Positions 26,401 to 38,400 of a stretch of DNA of 64,000 bases are shown here, piece by piece. The DNA comes from Lagopus muta (lineage: Eukaryota; Chordata; Aves; Galliformes; Phasianidae): contig NC_064449.1 of the NCBI RefSeq assembly GCF_023343835.1, positions 3,013,778 to 3,077,777 on the forward strand, in the 5' to 3' direction. The translations under genes and the position numbers were made by a program. Every line of letters begins with the position of its first letter. Within the stretch, counting starts at the first letter, position 1. A model generated the notes under the pieces. The model was not told where the DNA came from, searched no databases, and saw only the letters and a list, made by a program, of their open reading frames with translations.

Positions 26401-29400
26401 CAAATATCTTTAGCTTTGTGCTAAGAATTGTTGTTTCATTTCTGCAGAAGGAAATCTCCCATTGCTGCTTCTTGAGTTTGCTTCATCTTAGTGAGAAGCA
26501 CAGCAACTTTGATATGACATTCAGCTCTGAGGGAAATACCTTTTTTTATTGCTTTGTTGCAATGACATCTGTGTGATCCAGAAATAATGTTAAGTAATAC
26601 ACAGTTGCATGAGGATGCGTTGCATGAAAACCAAGAAAGCAGAAGTCTTTACAGCCATCCATAAATCATAGCAAGATGTAGGAACGCTTACACAGCAAAG
26701 ATGGCCAAAGCACGGGAGGTTTGTAGTTAGCATGTTGTAAAAGCAGGTTGCCATAAATCACCTCTGTGGGCTAGCTCAGCCAGCAGGACCATGCAAGTTG
26801 GAAATACTCATGTTATTAAATGGCACAAAAAAGCAAGCAACAAAAAACAACACCCAGAACAGCACAACAGAGCTTAAAAAGAAGCCTGCTTTTTAAAATG
26901 AGGCTGGCTGAAAACGTTATCTGTGTGTAGAAAGGAAGTATGAAAGGTGATGGAAACTGGAAACAGAACCTAGCAGAATGTACTGTGAAAGTGATTTGGA
27001 AAACATCTCAGTCTTCGTTGAGGAGCCAGATCTGTTTTTGTTTCTATCACAACTAAGTTGTGATTCATGGTGTGCCTAGCCATCACTACTTGTATTCACT
27101 GGCACTCAGAAGAGATGGAGGTAGACATACAAATGTTATTGATGCCGAAAGAAATGGAAAGAGGGATGATGCTTTGAAAGTCTGTCCTTGCCTAAGCTCT
27201 GCAAACAGGGCGAACTGCCAGACTGCTGTCCCTGCGTTCCTCTCCACTGCATGAGCTGATTAATACACCTTTGGTCTTTTCTTTGGCAAGGCTGAGGATA
27301 TGCACCGAGGTGCACAGTGATGGAAAAGCCTGTTAGAAGGTCACTGTTCTGCTTGGTTTGCACAGACCTTAAGTGTTTCATTGTAAGCACGGGCTTGGAT
27401 TTGTTACACATAGCATGAGGCAATTACCTGAGCTCCTGAGTTAGAAGCCTGCTCCTTCAAGGCTACTTTTGTCATTGGATAGAAACAGATGCTTTTGAGG
27501 GTTTTTCTGATCCTATGTGAGCTTGAAGGCCTCTTACAGTTTGGGAGGTAGATGCATGCTATGTTCTAGAGGAAGTTAATGAAGTTAAATAAATACTTCT
27601 CAAAACACAGAGCTACTTTTTGAAAAGCTGAGATGTTTCACTAAATCTAGAAAACAAGGCTGACCAAAGTACATGGCAGTGATGTGACTGCTTTGCCAGA
27701 ACACAAATCCTCTTTTGGCAAGGAAAACTGAAGCATCAGGGGTAAAAATAAAATAAAATAAAATAAAAAAATGTGCCAACATAAAAACTGAGATCTGTGT
27801 GTGCAGTGATGATCATCTAAGCACAGGTTCCCATGTGACAGTGACAAGTTGTGATCATCCCCCATCAGTGATATCTAGGAGTTGACAGCTTGGAGCTACA
27901 CGCTCAAAGGGAAGCAGTCCGTGCCATTTCGTGAGCCACTCAAGCCTTTATTTCCAAAAGGGCTGTGTTAAGCCCTTGTAATGCAGTGCATTTTTGGTAG
28001 TTGGAAGAAAATTAGTTCCCTTGCATCTGTTTTAGTAGAGCTAGTTGAATAAAACTGTATGTCAGACTGTTGGCAGTTTAATAGTATTCCATTGGCTGGC
28101 TTTAAATTAGAAACTAGATGTTTCTTTTCAGTGCTTCAAGTTTTCTGAAGGCAGATCTCTAAAAGTCAGTCTCTATACAGAAAGCCCAGGCTGTGTTAAT
28201 GCATCCTTTATGCCTGCAACAACAGTTAGACTGACGTACCCTAAGAGCTGTTCCTGTTACTTGTCTTCCTGCGAGCAGCTTTGTAACTATCTGTCTTTGG
28301 GTATTTCTTATTATAAAGCCACTTAACTTTTCTGATTGATGTGGTAGCTATTATGGGAAGATTTTGAAAGGCAAAGAAGCGTGTTGATTTTGGAGTTTGG
28401 GTTATGACCTTTGCTATCCTTGCCTGTGAATCTACACCAATCCTATCTATGTGTATAGAGAGATGAAAAAGTCTTCAGTGTTTGGAGATTCTGCTAAGTT
28501 GGCATTCCTTGATGCAAATGGTTTGCTAGATGATCCAGCTGAGTGTGTGAGAGTGGGAAGGAGAGGCAACACTGAGTTAAGAAGCAAAAAAGAGAGTCAG
28601 GTGGCAGAAACAGAGAAGGTGAAATGTTTATCTGCCAATATTAGTTTCCAGTGTACTTAATACTTCATAATGTCAGTTGCTTGGAAACCAGTGTTCTGTG
28701 CCCTTTTCCTGGTTGGCAGAAATCACTCTAATTGTCATGTTTCTAGCACTGTCACTGCTGGCACTTTGTAGCATTTTATTTCCAGAAGCAAAAATTTTCT
28801 TTTAGGTGAGTGATGGCTCACATTAATTAGACAGCAGTCACGGCCAAAGACATCCACTTATGTGTACGGATGTATGAATCATTATCCCTATCATCAATCA
28901 CTGGAAAGACTGCTATTCCCATCAACAATTCTGCCCTCCCAGACTGTTCATTTGAGTCTCCATTTCCTTTCTTCTCCTGCAAAAATATATTTGTATTTGA
29001 ATTTTTGTAAGTGCAAGCAGTTCGTTGCTTATTAGATTTTACTATCTAAACATGACAGCCTAATTCCATGTATCGTGGAACAAAATGACGTGTTGTCACT
29101 GAACGGTTGAACAAAGCTAACACTTAAAATGAGTTTTCCATTATTTAGTATTAAAATGTCATTGTTCTGTAAATACCTTTGCGTGCTAAGGCAAGAAGAT
29201 TGATCTTCTTCCTACTCTGCCCTTGTGATGCCTCATCTAGAGTATCGCATCCGGGTCTGGTGCCCTAGCATAAAGAAGACATGGAGCTGCTGGAGATCTG
29301 CTGTCTTCTTACGAAGACGGGCTGAGGGAACTGCCTTCATACAGGGCTTGCTTTGGTTTTGTTATTTTTTGGTGCATGGTTTTTTGGAGGGTGTTTCTGT

Positions 29401-32400
29401 TTGCTTGTTTTGTTTAGAAACGAACCCATTTGAGTACAGACGATTGTACTCATCTTCAGGAGAACAAAATGGGAATCTACATCCAAAATAATGTGGGTAT
29501 TCCAGATTGCGTGTGTGACTTCAGCTCAAGGCAGATGTTGATCTGGTGCCACTTCAGTTTCTTGCCAGAACGTTCAGTGGTTGGTTCAGTGTGGTAAATG
29601 GTAACATATGTCAGAGTTTCTATGGGTTGGTAACTGCATTTAAAGATCTTAATGTAATTATAATCTGGTATTAACTGAACTTAGAGAAAACAGAAGTGTG
29701 AATATTTACCTATTAGGCTCTTGTTGTGTGATTACTCAGCCATTAAATAGGAGTAGTAACTGTTTTGTTCCTGATTTTCCATTGCCTCGTGTGTACACTT
29801 GTACCTCTTTAGCTTGGTTATAAACACAACCTAACCCAAATTCTTAATTCATTTCATTCATTTCATTCATTTTCATTAGTATCTGCATATTAATTGTGAG
29901 TACCTGTCTTTTTCCCATGTGCTGAGCTTTCAGAACACAACCCAAATGCCGTGTGAAGCACAAGAGCAGGACTTGCTCTCTCAGGCTCACCTCTCATGGC
30001 TGCTGGTAATTTAAGGAGGGTCATGTAGCCACTCTTTAATAACTCACTGGTTATATTTTAAGTGAACAACTCTCTAATCCTCATTTACAGTGAGACTTTC
30101 TCACCTCACAGGATCCCAAAGGTGTGAAGTGATCTTAATGTAACTAACTTATGGACATACAGGCACATATATATACGTATATATATACATATACATGTAT
30201 GTATGTGTGTTATCACACCGAATGTAAGGGTGCTAAAGAACTGAGTGCAGTGGTCAACAGCTCCAGTATTCACTGATAAGAGAAAGGAGCAGACTCTCCA
30301 TTGGTGTAAATGGATGTTACCATTGACAGTCTGCAACAAACGCAGAGTTCGGTCTCCAGTTGTTCTTTTTGTCCTTCGTAAGTAAAAACAGCTCTGTGTG
30401 CAAATGTATTTTCTTTTATCTCAATTAACAATTGGCTCCATGCCTGTGGAAAAAGGTTGCATTTCTGCTGTACGTTGTCTGGAGCAGACGATGTTCTTTC
30501 ATTAGCTTTATTGCTAGAAAGCCTTTTTCCATTAAGATAAGTAAACGCTATGAAACAGTGGCTAGCAATTTCCATGATCAGAGGAATTATCTGTGTGTAG
30601 TTAAATTGTTTGATGGATAGTTATTGTCCTTAAGGCTCACAACTCAGCTTTTGTTCACTGTGACCATAACGTTAGGTCTTAGAGAGAGGAAGAATTAAGC
30701 TAGCATGAGTAGACTGCAACTACTTTGCAAACGAACTTCTTAACTTGGAAAGAAAGTTCTTTTGTCTGAAACACAGTTGAAAATCTGTGTTGTGACTAAA
30801 ATTGACTGAGGCTCCATTATTTTAATAAGCACACTGAAAAGTCCATCAGTGATTTCATTTGCGTTTTAATGAATGATTCTCACCTACTTGTCAAATAGGC
30901 AACCCAGCTGCATTTGTTAAGTTATGGTATGAACAGGGTGTCCTGATACCAGAATTCAAATGTAGAAATATTTGATGTCCTATTCTAGCTACGTACTACA
31001 AATCAATAGTGCAGAAAAGTACATTGGTCACCTCATTCTGTATTGGTCCTCTATATTCTATGCTTGGATTTATTTTACAGTTTCTCTGACTGGAGTCAGT
31101 GAATGTTTGGGGTAATTCATAAATGTTCCTGAAATAATTCAGTGGAATTATGAGGAATTTTTGTCTGTTTGTCTCTTGTTAAAGCTCTTCTGTATGCCAT
31201 GCTTCTGTTTATTTCATTTCTTGCCTTGCAGACTGCAGAGCTATCTGCTGTAATACCTGAGACTTCAAGGAAGTCAGACTCAGGATGTTTGTTCACAAGT
31301 GTGTGTAGCTTTTCTTTTCCTGTTGGTGTATGACAAGGATCATTGTTTTTTGCATGCACATGTTAAATCCCTCAATATTAATTATACTCCATAATATTTT
31401 TAAAATTGTACTTTACTCCCCCAGTTGCCATGTACACATCTTTCTCTCATATGACTGATTGTGGCCATTAATATTAAAAGAAGCAACCACACAACGAGCA
31501 AACAAAAAGCATCTTTCTGGTTTATAACCATCTGTTTCTATCAGTTGTCTCATTTCATGTGACAGCCTCATTGTTCACTCTTTGTATGGTCACAGTGTGC
31601 AGCTACAGCAATGGTTTTGATCCTTAAGAGGGAATGCTGATATAAACCTTTTTCATACCAGTATCTTCATGGTTGAGAGAAATGAGTGAGAACTACTGGA
31701 GAAGTGCATAAAGCAGGAGTGTGGGGTTATTTTCTACCATTCCAATAAATGCCTGTTACTCAAAATACTGGGGTTTTATGGAAGACAAAAGCCGTGTCAC
31801 ACACAGCTCTGAAATCCTCATGTTTTTAAAGCACACAGTATTTCTTATCGGTGACATCTTATTTTCTCATTTCATTTTTTTCCAAAGTTAGCAGAGAAAT
31901 AGCAAGCAGGTGGGCTATCATCTGCCTGAACATGGAAGCTGTTCAGACTTTGTTTATGATCGGTGGACTTAAAAATAAGGCTGACAAAACCAAGTCCTCC
32001 AACCATTAAGCTGTGCAAATAGCTTTTCATCAAGGAAAGCAAGGAGGGAACAAACCATTCCAATTGAGAACTTGTGAGCTCCGTGGCTGAAATTTGTACT
32101 CTCTGTGATCTTCAGGTGCTTTAACATATTTCTGGTTGTTAAAGGGAGACTGTTAACTTCAGTAAAAGAAACAAGGCCAATCTTTCAAGACTAGATAGGG
32201 AAAGAATCAATGCAGCCTGATGACACCTAATTTGAAAGTTAGCACTGTGCTAATTTAAAGGGCTGCATCCTATGCCTGAACAGCATGCCCTTGTCTGGCT
32301 TGGATTATCTGCTACTTTACAGTTAATGGTTTAATAATTAGTTAATGCTTTAAGCCTTTCTCTGCCCTGGCTCACCTTTTCTTTTTTTACTTTTGTTTTT

Positions 32401-35400
32401 TTTATTTTTACTTCTGCTGTCATCCAACAGGTTTTGCATTTTGGTTTCCTCTCATTTACTGCTTTTGCAATAATTCCCTGCCTGTTACCTTTCCTGGTAG
32501 CTTCAGGGCACGGCCTGTTACAGCATGTGATGGATAGGGGGCCCAGTGGTCCATTGGCTGCTATAAGTTAGAATTAGGCAGGGAGTTTTTAAATCAAGTA
32601 CTGAACACCATGGCGTTGAGTTCAGTTGTTAAACTCCAACATCCAACAGCACTGAAAGAGGTGATGGAAAGACCTCCCAGCTCATACTGGGAAATTATCC
32701 TTTGTTATCATATTGCAAAAGGAAATGCTGGTGTTGAACTCTTGGTTATAGAAGAATGTGAACAAAAGAATGCAACATTTCTTAAAATTTAAGTTGGTGT
32801 CTTTGGCACACATTAGAAAACAAGATTTTTTTTTGCAGGCATCATATAAGTATTGTGAAGCAGGGTGGAGAATATTTTCATATCCTTCACCAAGAGTCAC
32901 TGGAGCAGAAGAAAGCATTGAAAGCAGAAAAGTCTCAGGTGACGAGATGGAGAACTGACTTCCAGCCATGCAAATATTCTTCTGAGGTAGAGATGTCAGA
33001 TGAAGAAATGAACACGTAAGTTGATTCAGAGGATTTCTTGTAGTCTAAAGTCAGTGGTTTTAAAATGAGACAATCTCCATTTCTGTCACTGAGGCAGAAT
33101 ATTACTACTAATTACTATGAACTTGAAGAGAAAATGCTTAAAAGTCTCAGTGAGCACACGTGAACTTAACAACTGTGGACCAAAAAGTGGTTGTTGCACT
33201 GTTAAAAAAAAGGAGGAAGCTTGGAAGGTGGAAGATTAGGGTGAACTGAGGGAGGTTTAGTAGGAACTTAGAAATGATTATTTGAAGGGTAGATCTGGTG
33301 AGAGTTTGCCATGTTTTTGCTGTCCATTGTAACCACAGCACTGAGAATAATGAACTGCATGCAGAATTTGTGGTGTGGCTTGCAGAATGGATTTATTGGC
33401 TAGTTCAGCCCTATTAGCACCTCCTTCTGGTTTTCTCTCTATTTAATCATTAAATAGTCTTCCTTTTATATGCTCCCTTCTTTAACTTCCATCTTCATTC
33501 TTTCTGACAGTTCCTCTCCAATAGAAGGCAGCCACCCGAAAAAATCAGGGAAGAAGAAAAAAAAGATGACCTTACGGTCCTATGCTCCCATTTATAGCAG
33601 TGTCCTGATTCCAAGACCCTCTGAAGCACGAAGGTATATTTGAAGGCATCGTTTGCTCCCAGGTCTTGATTTAGCGTATTCTGACTTATTTGCATCAGAT
33701 CTGCATACATGGTGTTTTGAGGAAAGGCTGTCAAAGTTAAATTTTGTTCTTCCTAGATTAAAAACAAACTTAATTTCGTAGATTAAAAACAATTTAAAAC
33801 AAAAAAATCAGGCCTAAGAAAGAGGGAGAACACAGTGCATATACAATGCACACTATTTTGTTCTAAGTTCATTAACCTCTTGCTCACCAAAAATGTCTTT
33901 ATATCTATACTTGCATGTGGATTAAGCTACAGTGCTAATCTTAGTATGGCTTGGGTTGGAAGGGACCCCAAAGATTATCAATTTCCAACCCCCCTGCCAT
34001 AGGCAGGACCACCAGCCTCCAGATCTGGCATTAGACCAGGCTGCCCAGGGCTCCATCCAACCTGGTCTTGAAAACCTCCATACAGGAGCATCCACAGCTT
34101 CTCTGGGCAGCTGTTCCAGCACCTCACCACTCTATCTGTGAAGAGCTTCCCCTTGATATCCATTCCAAACTTCCCCTCCCTGAAGTTAAAGCCATCCCCC
34201 TTGTCCTATCACTATCTTCCCGAGTAAAAAGTTGATTCTCCCTAAGACAGTCTTAGTTCATAAAAATCGTGGTTTGGCATTTTGAATTCATACGCTGCCT
34301 ATTCTCAATTGCAAAGTTGTAGAACCTACCATAGAATCCAAATCACGAGTTCATAAATGTTGGAATCCTCGTAGGTGTGAAAGTGCTGAGCATATCACAG
34401 TCATGTCCCCTGAGGAGCTTTGTGTTCAAAAATGTGTTTCAACATTAAAAAAACCTTGAAGGATGTGTAGAATTCACTGGGTCAATGGAAGCACTCTGGT
34501 GCAGAATTGATTTTTATCGACAGAACCTTCTTTTACTGCTAGATACATCTATTTCAGTCAACACAGTGGCAGCTTGACTACGTTTTCCTATCTGTAGCAC
34601 AACACATTTGTCTCTTCTTTTTGCAGTGAATGTTTTTTCCGCCAGCTGTGTGCCATACATTGGCTTTTGGAAGCCCTGACTCTTGAATCCAGCAGTTCAA
34701 TGCATTCTATATTATCCTGCTGGAATCTAACGTACGTATGCAATTCACAATAGTCTTTGGAATGAGAGTTTGGGAATCTTATGTCATTAGTTGTTTTTTT
34801 CTCTTTTTTCACTAAGTGAAGTCTTAGCAGAAAATACTGAGCTAACATAGTGAAATTGTTTTCCTTCCTTTATCCTTTTGCTAATCATTATGTGAACTAG
34901 AAACATGTAGTAATGTATGTATGCATGTTCCTGAACATTCCTTAGAGGGATATCCCCTAACTGAACAGGAATTCCAGACACATTTTAATTACAGAACAAA
35001 GCCAGCTATTAAGGGATATTTAGCTGTTGTTTTCATTCTATCAGTGATGTATGACAGTGGTAGGTACTTATAGAAGGTGCATTGCTCCTGAACTTTTATG
35101 CTGTTGGAAGTAAATGTTTAAGTTCTCAACATTTTTATCTATAAATACAACAATGTTGACTTAACATTTATTTGAATTATTCACAAACTTTGTACAGTTT
35201 ATGCTCTGATTTGCAGGGCAAAGCTCTTCAGAGTTGTTCTGTTTTCTCTGTGTATTCTCAATGAAGACAAACTGTGCCTATACAGAACAAGAGTGGCATT
35301 ATGTAGAATTAGCCTGGAGGAGAATCAGTCCATTGTGTATCGTGGATGGATCTTTCACCCCTTTACATATGAGGACTGACCAATAGACAGATGCTGACAG

Positions 35401-38400
35401 CAGGGTGTTAATGTATAAGACTCTGGAGTCATTTCCAGATATAAAAGTAATGCTGTTTCTTCTTCCTTCTACTTTCTATTGCAGTCTCCCACACCACTCC
35501 TCTTCCTCAACGTCACCTGAACTGATAAGCCAACATATACTTCATTGTGCAGTAACCATGAAAAATTATGCTTTCATTCAGATCATATAGCATCTGTGTA
35601 TACAAAAAAGATGTTTAAATGTAGTGAAGAGAGCAAGCTTAGAACATTAATCTGCTTTGTAAAACTTACGGCTGATTAGATGGGGATTGAATGATAAATG
35701 AGAACCTCAGCAGTGCCCTGCTAATAGAGGTCCTCACTCAGCCAACAGGATAGAAAAACCAAACTTTTGCATGAACCTGCCATCATTCTGATCCATGACA
35801 TCTTGCACAGAGAAAGTGGAGAGGATAATCTGGCTCAGTACGTCTGGTAGTTTGCAAGAATTACCGTGCTGCCTTGTGACTATGGCTCACTCATGGCCTG
35901 TACTGCTTGTATTGTCTGTCTTGTAAGCAAACATGTCATAATCAGTCACCATTTGCCCTCTTTTCATTATGATCTTAAAAGAGGTTAATAAGAAGAACTC
36001 TTGAAATAGGAAACTAATTATGTTGTTTTTACTTAGGGACCCTGGTGGCTTTAAAAAATCAGTGAAGGAAATCGAAGAGGAAAAGTTTGCAACATATATG
36101 TGGGAGCTCTTTGTTACGAACACAAAGGTATTAATTTGTTCTTTGGGAACAAATCCAATTTTTCAAGCATTTATTCTTTTTGTTGCCTCATTGAACTCTT
36201 TGATACCTCATTTTGTATTCTGGGTGTCGTGAATTGCAGATTATGCTTCTGTGTTTCTATAGAATAACAGTTTGATTCTCGGTAATAGGAAGAGCAGTAG
36301 GTGACTGCTCAGAAGATTGAAGCTGTGCCTCGGCCTTAGTGATAATACTGATGTAGGAAGGATTAAATGTTCTGCTAAAAGTTATATTAGACTCTGGTTT
36401 GCACTTGTTCCTGTTTTTCTTAAGAGTTGAGGACCCTAGGGATTTCAAATTGGCATCCTGGAGGGCTGGTAGGAAATAAGCAGCAAGCTGTGAAACTTCC
36501 CTAAGATAAAGACTGTGTCTTTATGCAGCTCTTCCTTTTGCTGTAAGCAAACAGTGAGGGCGAGCCAGAAGGTCACAGAACTAAGAGCTGTTTCTCAGTA
36601 GGTGCCTTTCTGATTTTTCCATATGGTCTTCCCATTTCTCTCAAGTCAGATCCCAAAGAGCACGAGCAGAGGAACACAAAGTGCACCTCAGCCTTGATAT
36701 GTCATAAAGCTTTCACATTTTTATCTTTCCTCCTCCCTGAATTAATTTCCTCTCTATCATTTATGCTAATTATTCCTTGAACACAGCTTTTCAATTTGAT
36801 ATGGAACTTCTGGTGGATATACTGGGTTTCTCCAGGGGTACTTGGTTTATAATACATACTGTTCTCATTATCAAGCCTGAAGAATTCAGTTTACATTCAG
36901 TTCTATGCGCTGGACACAGGAAGCTTACTTGTAAGTCATTATATGTGAGGAGGAGACCTGAACATTTATCAAACCATTTTGACTTACTCATCCATAAACA
37001 TGAAAAAGTTGCTTTATTCCCAACTCTCTCCATAGCTGCAGTGTTACTTGCTTACAAATCAGCTTAACCTGTTGTCATTAATGCTACAGCAGAGGAATAT
37101 GGGAGAAAGATGCCCAAAAAAGCAGGCCCTACCCATGTAATTGCTGCCTTGGTGAAGTCAGTGAAGAAAAGTGGGTGAGGTTACAGGAAGACCAGATAAA
37201 CCTACTGCTGGGATTAGTACAGAAAAAAAACGATTCTTCATTGTCAAAGATGCTACAGAAATCCAAAAGTAAATCTGCTGAAATTGGCTGCAGAAAATCC
37301 CTTTTTGTTCTCTCTTTCTTATATGTACAGAAATACATGCGGAAAGCGCGGCGCATCCCGTTCAGGAGGCAGACAAACAAGGCAGCTGCTCCAGCCAGCT
37401 CTCAGCTTAGCAGTCAGTCATCTCACGGTCAGACCCCTCTCAGCAGTGTAAATTCTCTTGTGCTTTGCTCTGAAGACGTCAACCTGAGCGGAGCTTTGGC
37501 CAGTGTTACGAGTGTGTCAATGCAAACTAAAGAACAACAATTTTCCCCCTGTAAGTTCCTTTTCTTGGCTGCCAATATCAAGTAGGCTTACTTTCAGCAT
37601 CACTAAGGAGTGCTTCAAAGACACTGCTAGGTGTGCCAGTGTAAAAGCGTACATCCTCTTCAGGTGTAGGAAACTCCATACATGTCTCTCTGCCCTTACC
37701 AGTCACAAATTGGTTTAAAGATGGCATAACCCCATGTGAATATTAAGAGTTTTTAGTTATATCAGCTGTATAATCAGACTGTTGTTCACATCTGTAATAT
37801 CCAATAGGAGGTAAAAGCATTCTCTGGCATAATCAACTGATGCTCTGAACATACGTCTATTTAATGGAGGGCTTTGTTATTCTGTGCTCCTCCATTAGTG
37901 GCTGCCTGCACTTGATAGACGTGACAGAACAGTTTGCAGTGCATTTCACTATATAGCGAGGCAATCTTTAGCCTTTCCCTTCTTCTACTTCAAGGCCAGA
38001 AAAGCAAATTAGTATTTATCATAGAATCATAGAATGGCCTGGGTTGAAAAGGACCACAGTGTTCATCCAGTTTCAAACTCCCTGCTATGTGCAGGGTCAC
38101 CAACCAGCAGACCAGGCTGCCCAGAGCCACATCCAGCCTGGCCTTGAATGCCTCCAGGGATCAGATTTGAAAATAATCCTGAGAGCTGTAACACCTGAGA
38201 GCTTGATTTGGCCATGAGATGAAGAAACATCCCATAGAGACAGGCAAGCAGAAACTGGGAGACCATTGGCCAGAGTTAACATGTTTTTACAGATTGTTTT
38301 TCATCAGCCCCACAGAAGCAGATCCAGAGAACACACATGAAGGCATCAAAAAGTGTCCATGAACAAGCAGACACCCTTAAGAAGACTGGACTTCAGAGGT

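Larger units (their letters stand above)
20411..32838 (+). other. CCDC60 introns 2 and 3 (around exon C)
   Basis: Intron 2 is 20411-21861 and intron 3 is 21954-32838. They hold CR1 pieces at 21606-21678, 23515-23568 and 29190-29330, a (AAAAT)n run near 27747-27768, an AT/GT dinucleotide tract at 30165-30210 and a duplicated 18-mer at 22537/22566. I see no further coding exons or RNA genes. Confidence 0.65.

Noticed and set aside
29225..29491. 88-codon open frame
   Set aside because: Its beginning is a CR1 polyprotein fragment and the rest is T-rich random sequence.
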